Part shown: piece after piece, positions 10,623 through 22,115 of the stretch
How the letters are laid out: every line of letters begins with the position of its first letter
Position numbering within the stretch: position 1 is the first letter of the stretch
DNA from: Hanleya hanleyi
Taxonomy: Eukaryota; Mollusca; Polyplacophora; Lepidopleurida; Hanleyidae
DNA: 64,000 bases
Direction of reading: 5' to 3'
Assembly: GCA_036873755.1 (NCBI GenBank)
Contig: JAVTVY010025416.1
Coordinates: 1 to 64,000, forward strand
Made by a program: the position numbers and the translations under genes
The notes under the pieces: generated by a model
The model's input: only the letters and a program-made list of their open reading frames with translations
Told to the model about the DNA's origin: nothing
Databases searched by the model: none

Positions 10623-13600
10623 CTAAAAGCAAGAAAAGCAAATTATCTAAAAAATGCCGAGTGTAAATCTTGGTTACACTTAGATTTAATAAGGGTTTCT
10701 ATCCCACAGGCATCGGGAGCTTTTAACATTCCTAAAAACTATTCATTCTTACAAACCCTTTATGATCTACCATAGCGTGGTGGGATTAATAATCAAATCA
10801 TCGCTGATGGAGAAATATATATTAGAATAAAAATTGACAAAAATTATGTATTTTAATCGAATAAAGGGATTTTCATGGTTCAGTTGTTCTAGAAATTCCA
10901 CATAGATGACAAATAGCACAATGGCATACGAATAATTACCTTCCATCGAACCTGGCGGCAAATTTACATTTTTTACAATTCCTAAACTATATCTTATAGC
11001 CACAGTTCAGGGATATTATTAATATCACTCCCTGTTCTAATGAGCTAGCCCATGTATGAGGCTAAGAATATGAACGGTGCGTTCTCTACTGACTTTTACG
11101 GGTATGTGATAGACCCCGGCACCCGATAACTTCCGTACAAATGTACACCTCGTGTACCCCCCCCCCCCCCCCCACCCTCCACTCGCCAACCTTCAGGTCA
11201 TTTCGAACACCGGATTAAGAATTATAAGGGCGAAACACACACCTCTCTGTGATTATTTTTTTAGATGAGTTTCTGTTTCTGAGTTTCCCTTACATAGGGA
11301 TGAATGCCATACGTCATACCAACCTATATGTAGGTAAAGCTGTCGTTTTGTAGTGTATGTCGGCCATTCGAGGTCGGTAAAGCGACTCTTTGTGCTACTT
11401 CCGTCAACTGGTCGCGGATCAGCTGGAAGGTTAGGATTTCTGAAAAAATGAAAAAAAAACAAAGAAAATGGAATTAAATTAGCTACAAAATACAGGAGAT
11501 AAAATAGTTGAACCAATATATATATTCCAGGATCAGTACCATTATACATATTGTGGTGCGTGTATGAATCTGATGTCATCTCTAGAACCCAATATCAAAC
11601 TGCAGAAAAAATTAATCTATCCATTAGCCTGGGTTCTTAGAAAAACGATTGCCTATCTCTGCGCCCGTCTAGGCCATGTGAAGTTGTTTAGTGGGCGCCG
11701 AGATATTAGGTCGGGAAACACTGAGTAGGTGCTCTGAGGTCCAAAGTATCTACTTCACCCATTTATTTTTGAAAGGTTATGTTTATCATTTTTTTGTGGT
11801 AATGTAGTTTACCTCGGTGAACTTCTGGATTGAGGGAAGAAACCCCAAGTTAAGGGATGGATACTGTATGGCCTTCGGTGTCTTATTTCTCGGATACACT
11901 GCGAGCAGGAAAAATACAAGTTCGTCATTACTTCCAATAAGTTAAACACATTATGTGTTTCCCTGGTGGAATTCGATTAAGATCTTGGACTAGTGTTCCT
12001 TCTGTTCAAAGTCCAGTTTAAATTTGGTCTAAATCTCTAAACATGGCAGTGTGACTCCGACGCGCACGGAGCTCTTGGAAATCCCCCGCCACAAGTTGGG
12101 CCGTGCCCATATTAATATAGGCAGGATTTCAAGTCAGAATCACCAGTGATTTTCATCAAAAATGACCAGAAATTTTCATCAAAAGTAGGTCAGCTCAGAA
12201 CTTGCTGGTAACAGTCTCCTAATGCATCTTCATGCAAAAAAAAAATCAAGATTCTAATGTCAACGGTTCTTCTTATTTTGCGGACGAAAGGTCTCGGATG
12301 GACTCACTCACTGACTGACTACCGGACAATTTGCAGATGGTAGCCTACTTCGTAGGAATATGACTTCGTAGTATATATAGGTGACCAAAAATCAAATTTA
12401 GATAGCTGAGAATGCGTTAGAGCCATTCAAATGCCATGATCGATGCAAACGAAATCGTTTAGATGATACTCGTCTTCATAAGTCCAGGTAAATCCTAAAT
12501 TTTCGAAGAGGGTTTACCTGGGCAGTTTCGGTGAATTTAATGATTTCGTGAGTGATCGTCTCAATCATACAATCTCGTTCATTTCATCCCCTCGGTTGTT
12601 TTGAATTGGCATGTCGCAGTTGTTTTGCTTTAACTTCCGATGTCGATTTCAGTCAGACATCAAAGTAGTTTGGCCAGCGATGAAAGGTAAACCACTCATA
12701 TCTCAAACCTCGCAGCGGATTCGCGTAATGAGCTGGCTGAGTGCGTTTACTGATTGGTGCGACTTAGCGAATACCTCTCGAGTTACTGCTTTGGATAACC
12801 GCTAAAGCAGTGTGTCGATCCTAACGGATCGATCGATACATTGACTCGCGAGGATGATGACACAAGGAATCGAATAGATGCTACGAAAAGAGAACAATTT
12901 GCATCCTGCATTGTGAGGAATAAATGCAACATAAACAATGGTGATGCCGGAGTACTGACAAGAAGTAATATTAAACGCAACATTAAAAGTGTGGTGGAAA
13001 ACGATGTCTGCGTATTGAAGTCATATGCCGCACAGGTATATGACCCCACAGGCAAATGTACTGATTGCTTATATCTAAAAAACATCACAAGAACCAAAAC
13101 TAATCACTGTGAAGATTTTCATCCTAGGCACGCCCCCACTGTAGATGTTAATGTGAACATCCTAGGCACGCCCCCACTGTAGATGTTAATGTGGACATCC
13201 TAGGCACGCCCCCACTGCAGATGTTAATGTGAACACCCTGAATGACGACACGGCCCTAGCATCGACCTGAGCGGCACTAGACACAGATATCCAAGAGCGA
13301 TGATGCAATAGCCCTATCAAGTAATCTGATGGGAAATGATGAACTATGTGACCGTAAGATAGAATAAACGGCCCAAACGAGGGAGCACTGAGGGACCGCC
13401 AAAAACCCCTACCCTGCTTGACGGATTATCAAGCTATGGAATAAAAGATTTTCACATTTGTATGCCTCAACTCTACCTGAACTGGGGGCACTTTCCCTAT
13501 CACTCAAGTTCTTTTTTTTTGCTCCTGTCTCCGGAACGATCAAAACTTCAGAGTTGACACTCTGTGACTTTGTAGTTTATCATATTAGGGTCATTTTGAA

Positions 13601-16600
13601 CCTATTTGCATAACCCCCAAGCAGAGGATCATGAGTAAATTCAAAATGGTGACCATGTGGGGTTTACGTTATTTTCTTCATAATTCCTGGTTTTCTGCGA
13701 GAGAAAGTGAGCAACAGCGTTTTTATTTCACATCAGATTATTATTTACTAATTTACTAACTTGCCAAGGAAGAAAACAAATAAAAAGTTGGAAAATCTGA
13801 CCGAAAAATCGTAAAAATGTCATGACTGTGACTTCATCATGGCAGCCATCTTGGATTTTCACATTTTCTACTAGAGCTTGACCCAAAGATATAGTGCGGT
13901 GAGTTTCAGCATTCTAGCTTTAGGAATAGCGAAAATATATAGGAACACTTCCCGCCCAGACACAAGCTTTGAGGTACAAATATTTAGCGACGATGTAATG
14001 ATATGATGGCTCGAGTTACTTATTTGCACTAACAACGAGTTGTACGATTGCATTATTTCTGATATGTATTCAATAAATTTATGTAGGTTTAATCTGCTGT
14101 ACATTTACATTTTGCTACTAATTTATGTATACATGTAGGTACAAGTCCACATGATAATAGACAAAATACTTTCCAAAAACCATAATTCGATTACTGCCTC
14201 ACGCTTTCGAATAACTAAGGTTAATTCCGTTTGCTAATTTGGATCAAGCTGAAACAGCCCATAGGTCGGAGTGCTGAATGGACCTAAATATTAAACAACA
14301 ATTAAACGTGCGAGAAAGCGATGGGTCGTGTCAAATAGAAAACCCAATGGCGAGAGATGAACGTTATTTAATAACGTTTGGTATAAATTATATTATACAC
14401 CAGATGGAGTTGATAACCAATTCCTGACCAGTTGATGCCACTAATCAATCTTCCAATGGACCAAATCCTGATACATTTATGCGTTATATTTGAAACATGA
14501 CAGACAGTCGTCGTTTATAAAGCAACCCCAGTCAATAGTCCAAGTTTGTATAACTCTAAGGGCATTTGTAGTCGCCAGCAAATATTGAAGCATAGTTTCT
14601 GGGAGAGGAAACTATGCGGGAGGCAATTTCGAATCTTTAGCTGTATCACCCCAACAGTTCTAGTGTAATTGTCCTATATCAACGTGTTGAATGTGTAGAA
14701 GATCTGCTTCGGTTGTGACAGTCTATATTCACATCATTCAGATTCAAATATATACATGGCTGAAACTGTCGCGATCACTGAGGTTAGCTGAACTGCTCAT
14801 CGGTTGCATGGCATACGTGCAGCGTTAGGGATTCCGCACGTCACGATCAGATTATGATACATTTGTGATAATTACTTTACTCGAAATTATTTTCGGAGAA
14901 AATCCCATATACATTAGTCACAATTGAGAGAGAGAGAGAGGGAGAGGGAGAATTAATGTTTAGCGTCGCGTTCAAGTCACAATTGATTTCAATATATCCC
15001 GCAGAACACATCGTCTTCTAATGTAACCTCTAACACACAAAATTGTAATTTTCAATGATTTCCTGATTTTGTAGTCACAGTGACCTCTGCCTCTCTCACT
15101 TTCCTTATATGTGTTGTAATTTTTACCTGTATATGGCGAGATTCTGCTGGTGGACGTTTCGTCCCCGAGGCCCGCCCCCTGTACAGACCTTTTGGTTTTT
15201 GATATATGTTGGCATTTGTGGGAAGTTGATGCTGGGTCGACATCGGGCCTTACAGACTAGTCTTTTGTGTTAAATGCCGTCATTTTCATCTGACGACGAT
15301 ACAGCTCACCAATCCCCAGTGTACGAGTTGTCACAGCGAAACAGCTCGCCAATTACCAATATACCAGTTGTCAGAGCATTTCCATCATAGCTCTCTAGAT
15401 TTGTATCTAATACCGCTTATGCCGGTGCTAGGGGCCGTGTGGTCATATCATCCAAGTTGCCACATGAACAGGGTACAATAAAAGCGTACCTGAGATACAA
15501 CATATATCACGAATCGCCAGATTCTCGGTATGTGCTTTAGAATAGGTTAACCGGAAGACTATACTGTGAAGTCATGTGGCTCTGCCAGTATGTCGGCACC
15601 TCTTCCCACTTCCCTTATATGTGTTGTAATCAAGGTACGCAGCACATGCTTTTCCATCCACTCACAGGACATTAGCAGTTTTTAACGAGTTCCCGATTTG
15701 CCTCTGACCTCGACCTCCTTTGTTGTACGCGACACATCGTCTCACCCTAGGGTATCAAAAACGTTTCCAGGACACGAGCGGACGGACCGATGGTGGGCAG
15801 ACTGAAATCGCCTTCCTATCATATGTCCACCTTTAGGGAGGACGTATAAAAATATGACAGCGCGACTAACGTCACAGGACCTACGAAGTCGTGTAGGCAT
15901 CAGGACTCCGACGTGAACTGAACTCTTTGAAATCCCTCACGTCCCATGTTGAAATCCTGCCTATATTAAGATGGGCACAGCCCAAGTCCGAATCACTAGT
16001 GATTTTCATCAAAAATCACTAGAAATTTTTATCAAAAGTAGACCAGCTCAGAACTTGCTTGTAATAGTCCCCTAATGCTCTTTCATGCCAAAAATCAAGG
16101 TTCTACTGTCAACGGTTCTCCTTACTTTGCAGACGAAAGGATTCGGATGGACTGACTCACTCATTACCGGACAATTTGCAGATGGTAGCCTACTTCGTAG
16201 GAAAACATGAGATTGATCTAATCAAAACCCCTCGGCTTTCCCCAAGTGATTGAGACCCATGTGTAGTGTGAATTGGGGAAGAGATAGTTCTATGTGGGAT
16301 GATCAAGATATACTGGTACTTAGTTATATTCAGGCATATAGGACAGAAATAGAAAAATTATATATCTGTAAAGGGGCATAACTCTGTAAAATATGGGTCG
16401 AGGGGAGCCACTTTCGATAGGCGTCTGACTTAGCACTCTGTAAAATAAGAACCGAGACAAATAAGCTGTACCGAACACAGATCTACAGATATAACTTGTA
16501 CATTCAGCTACAGATAACAAAATCGAAGATTATTACATCCGAAAGGGGCATAACTCCATAAGCCGAGGTGAGTAATCCTTTGTTGGCTTGTAGAATACAA

Positions 16601-19600
16601 CAATATAAATAAGTTTCCAAAATTTAGTAGCTATACCGAACACAGTTTCGCAGATACAGTTGGTTACATTCAGGCATATAGGACAGAAATAGAAATTAAT
16701 ATATCAGTAAAGGGACATAACTCTGTAAAGTATGGGCCGAGGGGAGCCACTTTTGATAGGCATCTGACTTGGCACTACTGTAAAATAAGAACTGAGACGA
16801 ATAAGCTGTACCGAACACGGATCTGCAGATATAACTTGTACATTCAACTACAGATAACAAAATCGAAGATTATTACATCCAAAAGGGGCATAACTCCATA
16901 AGCTGAGGCGAGTAATCCTTTGTTGGCTTGTAGAATACAGCAATATAAATAAGTTTTCAAAATATAGTAGCTATACCAAACACAGTTCTGCAGATATAGT
17001 TGGTTACATTCAGGCATATAGGACAGAAATAAAAATTAATATATCTGTAAAGGGGCATAACTCTGTAAAATATGGGCCGAGGGGAGCCACTTTCGATAGG
17101 CATCTGACTTAGCACTCTGTGAAATAAGAACCGAGACGAATAAGCTGTACCTAACACAGATCTGCAGAAATAACTTGTACATTCAGCTACAAATAACAAA
17201 TTCGGAGATTATTATATCAGAAAGGGGCATAACTCCATAGGCCGAGGCGAGTAATCCTTTGTTGGTTTATAGAATACAACAATATAAATAAGTTTCGAAA
17301 ATATAGTAGCTATACCGTACACAGTTCTGCAGATATAGCTGGTTACATTCAGGCATATAGGACAGAAATAGAAATTAATATATCTGTAAAGGGGCAGAAC
17401 TCAGTAAAATATGGGCCGAGGGAAGCCACTTTCGACAGGCGTCTGACTTAGCACTCTGAAATAAGAACCGAGACGAATAAGCTGTACCTAACACGGATCT
17501 GCAGAAATAACTTGTACATTCAGCTACAAATAACAAAATCGGAGATATTACATCAGAAAGGGACATAACTCCATAAGCGGAGGCGAGTAATCCTTTGTTG
17601 GCTTTTAGAATACAACAATATAAATAAGTGTCCAAAATATAGCAGCTATACCGAAAACAGTTCTGCAGATATAGCTGGTTACATTCAGGCATATAGGACA
17701 AAAATAGAAATTAATATATCTGTAAAGGGGCAGAACTCTGTAAAATATGGACCGAGGGAAGCCTCTTTCGATAGGCGTCTGATTTAGCACTAGATCAATA
17801 AGTGTTGAAAATTTGGTGGTTGTGTCTCAAGCGGTTTTGCCTAAAATGCGGTAACGGACGGACGTACGGACGGACGTACATGGCGAGGACAATACCCCGA
17901 GGCCAAAATGGCAGAAAAGGGGCAGAACTCTGTAAAATATGGACCGAGGGGAGCCTCTTTCGATAGGCGTCTGTTTTAGCACTAGATAAATATCTATCAA
18001 AATGGCCGAGGGGTAAAAACCAACGGTTATATTACATTTCGAAATTCAAGATATCGCCAGTTCAGTTCATAACCAACTTTATCTCGAACGCATGAACTGT
18101 AATGTAATATTTAATATATATGGTCATGCATGCATCACTGAGTAGTAATTGAATCTTACGAAAGGCAAAGCCTACTGAGAAGTTAACAAAGCATTTTTAA
18201 ACAAGTACAACGTGCCCATCATGTTGATACCCTTGTTATCAATCGTAAAATTGTTATATAGTATCGTTGTTAACCGTTGTTGTCTTCCAAATAACACTAA
18301 TCGACGTTAAACCCTATTCACTCACTCACTCACTAATCCACTAATCCATCTCTCCATTTGAAAAACTTGGATTAGCAATCACTTGTTTGCTAGTAAACTA
18401 CGGTTATTTACTGAGGGACATATAGTGCTCGACGAACAAAGACCGTGAGATAAGCTGAAATCTCCAAGCCAATTTTTCTTCAACTTTCGTAAGGTTCGGT
18501 AGAACAATAGTACTTTTTCGGGGCGCAAAGAGAATGAAACTGACGACGACACAAGGAATGCTTAGCTATGCTCGTGGTGTTGCTATGCCCCCAAACTTCT
18601 CTGATAGGGCTTGCAAACTGCATGATTTTGAAGGCGCACTGAATATCGAAGTCCTGAATTAATTCGGGACGCCATCGGTGTACGGTGGATTCTGGTCACA
18701 TAGAGCGTGCCGTGCAACTATTTTTTTACCCTACATATGCACCCATGTGACAATGATACATAGCCACTGTTGAACTGTCCCCATAATTTCTTACGTGTTC
18801 CTTTTGAATCGGCAATATCAACCAGACAACTATGAAATATCTATCTAACACAATCATTTTTAAGGCAAATTTTCTGTCTATCAAACGCATGCGTACCTAA
18901 CCCGAGCTGTTCTTTTAGTTATGCGTTCCATCATTCCAGCTGTATATGCCGCCATCGTATACAGGGTGAGTGAGTGAGTGAGTTAGGATTTAACGTCGCG
19001 TTCAGCACGATTTCGGCCATGTTGCGACGATATAACTAACTACAATATGATTAGCGACTATCCATGTACAGCCAATATGTGGCAAAATACATAGTACAAT
19101 TCGTTATATTTGTTAACCTCTCTTTCAGTATGCCCCAAATCTTCCTCAGTATAGGTTTACTACTATATTGCTACACTTGCTATACATTTCATCTCTCACA
19201 GTGACTACTTCAATCTCCTACGGGACGCCAGCTATCCGACTCTAGGTTTTGTCAACCAAGAAAAATCGCCCATCCAGCTTACATTTTCCTAAACCAGGTA
19301 TATTGGGTGACAAATATTACATATCCTTTGCTCAACATGCATGGAATAGGTTTTAACGTTAACATCAGTGAATTTGCCGCGATTAGAGTTCTGCTGGTAA
19401 AACGGTTTTACTTACATAAACATACATTGATTAAGATCTGACGATATACGTTGTTCACGTCTTACTCTATTTCAATCCCTGTGTGGGTTGAATTTTCGGG
19501 TGTGTATATATATACTAGCATCAGTATTTTGGGGGGATGTGGTTACTTTCCACAGTACAATGACCCACCTCCGTTTTCCGCAGGTTATTTGTAAACCTGC

Positions 19601-22115
19601 TCAATGGGCAGATCTACCAGGAAAAAATACTCACCCCGTTTTAGCAAAATTACTCCAGTACGTCATTACAGCTTCACTGATCATTCTGCCAGTTTTGCTT
19701 CCATCCGATTGGAAGGGGGATAATTGCTCTACTAAAGGCGCTCCAAATATATACGGTAACTCATCTGCTATGGAAACACTCGGCACCTGTTGTGTGCCTT
19801 CGCCACTCGGGGTATATCCAAACATGTAGAAATATGTATCAGCACTTCCAGCATGGTAATTCCCCATCTCGACCAACGGCGCCACGTATAATCCATCGCC
19901 TAATAATTCCAGGATATTGTCTCGATTTGATCGTCTTTCTAGCGTACTTTCCCAGTTCGTGTAGTGATGGTCTAATATTTCATAAATATTCTGCTTCTGA
20001 TAAGTGAACGTGTTATGTACAAATGTTCGTAGTATCTGCCGCTTTCTGTATTCGGTCATATTACCGCTGATATCTTTGGCTCGTAAATATTCCATGGCCT
20101 CTGTTTTGGTTACACCAAACATTACAGAAGCTTGTGGAAAAACGGAAAGCGGATGGGTGAGTAACGATTTCACGGACCGAGGAAGAGCTCCACTAAACGG
20201 TGTAGACATCGGTCCGAAACATGTGCGATATTTCGGGGCGGCTGGGACGGAATTGAGCAACTGCTCCACTGTTTTTGAACGAAGGCAGGATATGAGCGAG
20301 GAGGTATTTTCCGTGTGATTAAAACACCCCACTCTCCGGGCTAGCTCATGAGTACACTCCAATGTATCTGTAGCAGTTGCCCACTGGTTAAGAGCAGAAC
20401 CACTTTGCAGAATTGCTCTTTGGAATAAGGTACCACCTGGAAAAACAATTTGAACAATTATTCATATTGAGAACATTCCTACGAGCTAAACGCTTGTTTG
20501 GAGTTGTAAATCATTAGTCTTTCGGTATATGAAATATTGTAGTGAATTGTAATCCGCCTTGGGGGGTACTTTTCGTTTATTTTGCTCGGTAGATAACATA
20601 TTGGTGTTTAGTTTTCTAATAGTTCGTTCTTTTGGGGGTTACAAAAAATTCTTAGTCCTGAAACTTGCACCTGAAGAAATCTTTGTTGACCATATCTGTG
20701 TCTAAACTATGTAGGTTCTCTTTTCCTTCTCTGATCTCGATGACATCCGGGTCGAATAATGAATTAGTTAGAATTAATGAAACGTCATAACTGTTGGAAT
20801 ATTATACTGAATCGAACTGCCATGTTGAGGATAAATCTTTGTCAATCGAGCAATGATGCGATTGGAGGTGACCGTCTCCCTGCGTCGCAATGAATTTTCA
20901 TGCACATCTTTATCATCAAATCAAGATGCCAAATCGCTCGACCTTCTCAACGATACTAAGTCTTATGGTTTTGAAAAGGATTAACCCCCGAAAAATTGCT
21001 ACTGTATCCTAAAATACATGCAGATGAATACGAAATACGAGTTACAGAAAACCTGTATCAAACTGATAAAGTATATAGCGAATGGATGGAATCCACCATC
21101 TCTCATCGCATAATTACCTCTACTCATTGGTGATATCAATAAATCATTGACAAGGGCAGCTCCATGCCCATGTCCAAATACGGTCAGCTTGTTAGGATCG
21201 CCTCCAAAAAGTTCAATATTTTCTCTCAACCAATGAAGAGCTGCTGATATATCTAATAAGGCGTAATTTCCGGGAGCAACTCTGTCCCCGGTGCTAAGAA
21301 AACCTGAAAGATGTAAAAAGGTATCATTTAGTATAATACAAACTGGTTTACGAATCATGATAATAGCTCCATTACCTCGTAAGACATTTTCGTTGGTTGG
21401 TCAGATATTAGAAATGTCTTGATAAATATTTTATATTTATGAATAAAAAGTTTCTCTATCACTTGCCGATATCAGCCCGTTGTTGGAGTAACTTCATGGA
21501 AACCCTTCAACAAGTTTTGCTGATTTACGTGCACCTGGATTTAGTAACTATATATAACTATACCATTTACGAAAGAAAACCAGAAAACAATCATCACGTC
21601 ATTTTGACTTCATAAAATGTCCTTGCCAACTCAGTTATGCCGTCCACTCAGTGAGTAGTCATGGACAGAAGGGCCTTAAGTTCAGACAGAGCTACCAGAA
21701 GGAGCGTTTCAATCATGTTTCCATTCCAAGTTTGGTTGAAGCTCGTTCTCGATATTCATGTACCGTTAACCTTCGTTTGAAAAGCTAGATCGTCCATGAA
21801 AACGTTCTGCGTCGATAAACAACAAGCATTATTCACACGGCGTTATGTGCTTCAAATTTAATGCAGGTATAAAGTATATTTGAACACAGATAAATTCTTA
21901 ATTATAGAAGCAGTCAACATTTTTCTGTCACGCCGATAAAACATCATAATACTACTCACCTAAAACTCCTAATCGATAGTTTAGAGTGACGACGATGATG
22001 TTCCCGTAACTCGCTAATACACTTCCGTCGTAAGCATTTCCTGTGCCCGTGTCAAACGAGTATCCATGTATAAAAACCATTACCGGAAACTTTGGAGATG
22101 AAGTTTGGTTATAAT
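9820..22115 (-). CDS. neuroligin/gliotactin-like adhesion protein, 5' end missing
   Basis: Join of five minus-strand exons: 22115-21960, 21303-21118, 20436-19635, 11439-11324, 10622-9820. Every intron begins GT and ends AG, and phases fit throughout, giving about 687 residues to a TAG stop. The product should be a single-pass membrane protein of the cholinesterase-like adhesion family, whose members bind partners such as neurexins at cell contacts. Family marks include [14 protein letters not shown], a GNYALLD segment, the nucleophile-elbow relative [20 protein letters not shown], a VGC..CLRSK disulphide loop, DELPYIFG and [11 protein letters not shown]. The serine expected of an active esterase is Gly in the elbow, so it is inferred catalytically inactive. 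Missing: signal peptide and the region with the SEDCLYLN-type motif. Gliotactin or another neuroligin relative is the main alternative identity. Confidence 0.9.
10623..11323 (-). other. intron d-e of the neuroligin-like gene
   Basis: 701 bp; donor GTTGGT, acceptor TTGCTTTTAG. It contains the 17-base C run at 11157-11173 (poly-G in the transcript). Open frames inside it have no recognisable content. Confidence 0.7.
11157..11173. repeat. poly-C run
   Basis: Seventeen consecutive C bases, followed by ACCCTCC. In the gene's transcript this is a G-run about 150 bases downstream of exon d. Confidence 0.9.
11324..11439 (-). CDS. neuroligin-like gene, exon d
   Basis: 116 bp, acceptor TTTTTTCAG, donor GTTGGT. 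It encodes the end of the cholinesterase-like domain: [16 protein letters not shown], a [14 protein letters not shown] strand, and the first base of the next Gly codon. Without it, exons c and d+1 would not join in frame, which supports its reality. The donor GTTGGT is weaker than the others. Confidence 0.88.
11990..12370. repeat. repeat C, copy 1
   Basis: It matches 15841-16204 in order: AATCCCCCGCC, the GGCAGGATTTC block, AGTGATTTTCATCAAAAATG, CAGCTCAGAACTTGCT, TCAACGGTTCT, then GACTGACTACCGGACAATTT and TGGTAGCCTACTTCGTAGGA. It is non-coding. Confidence 0.75.
12841..13182 (+). other. unassigned 113-codon open frame
   Basis: The frame is fairly polar, with several Cys (NKCNINN, a CTDCLYL pair, NHCEDF), and no family is recognised. 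It runs into the 38-bp tandem repeat at its 3' end and lies in an intron on the opposite strand to the host gene. It may be a retroelement or captured-gene fragment, or chance. Confidence 0.2.
13120..13233. repeat. 38-bp tandem repeat, three copies
   Basis: Copies start at 13120, 13158 and 13196. Each contains CATCCTAGGCACGCCCCCAC followed by a GATGTTAATGTG block, with 1-3 differences between copies. Confidence 0.9.
13480..13870 (-). repeat. repeat D, inverted relative to the copy at 52 kb
   Basis: Shared blocks, inverted with respect to 51955-52440, include CATCAGATTATTATTTACTA, AACTTCAGAGTTGACACTC-type sequence, GCATAACCCC and the CATTTTGAA segment. The two copies are diverged but keep the order. 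Non-coding; no clear terminal repeats. Confidence 0.6.
14925..14975 (-). mobile_element. LINE 3' tail fragment
   Basis: A GA-rich microsatellite is followed by GAATTAATGTTTAGCGTCGC and GTTCA, the reverse of the LINE 3' terminus found at 45.3 and 60.3 kb. Only the last 40 or so bases of the element remain. Confidence 0.65.
15080..15640 (+). repeat. repeat B, long copy
   Basis: Parallel to 3205-3790 and more complete. Block order: CTTATATGTGTTGTAATTTT, CTGTATATGGCGAGATTC, CCCGCCCCCTGTACAG, GATATATGTTGGCATT, GACTAGTCTTTTGTG, a CAGCTCACCAAT duplication, GCCGGTGCTAGGGGCCGT, ACAATAAAAGCGTACC, then GTCGGCACCTCTTCCC and a second TTATATGTGTTGTAAT. The minus strand has short open stretches that could be a decayed coding end. 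Confidence 0.7.
15841..16204. repeat. repeat C, copy 2, with inverted ends
   Basis: Same blocks as 11990-12370. Here the left end carries CCTACGAAGTCGTGTAGGC and the right end GCCTACTTCGTAGG, which are inverted relatives. This suggests a non-autonomous element with short terminal inverted repeats that has decayed at the left end of copy 1. Confidence 0.65.
16227..18014. repeat. 339-bp tandem array with inverted C-rich ends
   Basis: The landmark CAGGCATATAGGACA recurs at 16331, 16671, 17011, 17350 and 17686, a period of about 339 bp over roughly five copies. Each unit is two related halves of about 170 bp: one with GGGGCATAACTCCATAAG, one with GGGGCATAACTCTGTAAAA. The array is followed by a GGACGGACGTACGGACGGAC tract near 17858. 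ACCCCTCGGC (16227-16236) and GCCGAGGGGT (18005-18014) are exact inverted complements at its edges. Confidence 0.85.
18300..18345 (+). mobile_element. LINE tail-like fragment with CACT microsatellite
   Basis: CGACGTTAAACCCTATTC followed by repeated CACT. It is the sense-strand end of a relative of the LINE tail; only the last bases are present. Confidence 0.45.
18964..19095 (-). mobile_element. LINE tail-like fragment with GTGA microsatellite
   Basis: GTGAGTGAGTGAGTGAGTTA is followed by GGATTTAACGTCGCGTTCAG and a block resembling the 3' region of the window's LINE. The GAGTGAG lead and the order recall a repeat very abundant in vetigastropod snails, which is one basis for the organism guess. 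Confidence 0.55.
19635..20436 (-). CDS. neuroligin-like gene, exon c (main ectodomain exon)
   Basis: 802 bp, acceptor TTTTTCCAG, donor GTGAGT. It opens with [19 protein letters not shown] and continues through a Cys-bounded loop ([20 protein letters not shown]), which contains two potential N-glycosylation sites (NHT, NTS). Further on come an [18 protein letters not shown] stretch (one more potential site, NMT), [16 protein letters not shown], the [14 protein letters not shown] strand, [12 protein letters not shown], and [11 protein letters not shown] at its end. Spacing of these blocks is that of the cholinesterase-like domain. No internal stop or frameshift. Confidence 0.93.
20437..21117 (-). 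other. intron b-c of the neuroligin-like gene
   Basis: 681 bp, donor GTAATT, acceptor TTTTTCCAG. Nothing repetitive or coding recognised. Confidence 0.7.
21118..21303 (-). CDS. neuroligin-like gene, exon b (nucleophile elbow)
   Basis: 186 bp; acceptor CTTTCAG, donor GTAATT. It encodes [18 protein letters not shown], an [19 protein letters not shown] stretch, and the elbow [13 protein letters not shown]. The central residue of the elbow, Ser in active esterases, is Gly. It ends in LLISPMSRG, split after the first base of the last codon. Confidence 0.92.
21304..21959 (-). other. intron a-b of the neuroligin-like gene
   Basis: 656-bp intron with GTGAGT donor and CTTTCAG acceptor. No repeat family or coding segment recognised in it. 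Confidence 0.75.
21960..22115 (-). CDS. neuroligin-like gene, exon a (first seen)
   Basis: 156 bp, entering in phase with two bases and leaving with one; acceptor TTTTGTAG, donor GTGAGT. It encodes the strand carrying [16 protein letters not shown] and [14 protein letters not shown]. In esterases and vertebrate neuroligins the HG is followed by another Gly; here it is Tyr (HGY), which would also damage an oxyanion hole. Exon length and split positions agree with the corresponding vertebrate neuroligin exon as I recall it. Codon order demands a preceding exon ending in one base, probably the G of an Asp codon. Confidence 0.9.

Larger units (their letters stand above)
11440..19634 (-). other. 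8.2-kb intron c-d of the neuroligin-like gene
   Basis: Donor GTGAGT, acceptor TTTTTTCAG after an almost pure pyrimidine tract. The intron carries most of the repeats of this gene: two copies of repeat C, one of repeat D, repeat B, a short LINE tail at 14.9 kb, two more at 18.3 and 19.0 kb, and a 1.8-kb array of 339-bp repeats. Stretches 11440-11985, 13870-14920 and 18020-18960 show nothing I recognise. Confidence 0.8.

Noticed and set aside
10767..11003. A 78-codon minus frame in intron d-e
   Set aside because: It lies between two exons with firm splice sites and fits neither phase nor family.
16320..17790. Minus-strand frames with SSRFLF and MPLYRY repeats
   Set aside because: Same reason: translation of the 339-bp repeat.
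19635..22115. An active carboxylesterase or acetylcholinesterase
   Set aside because: The catalytic Ser position is Gly and the exon joins lead to a membrane anchor with a long tail, as in adhesion proteins.
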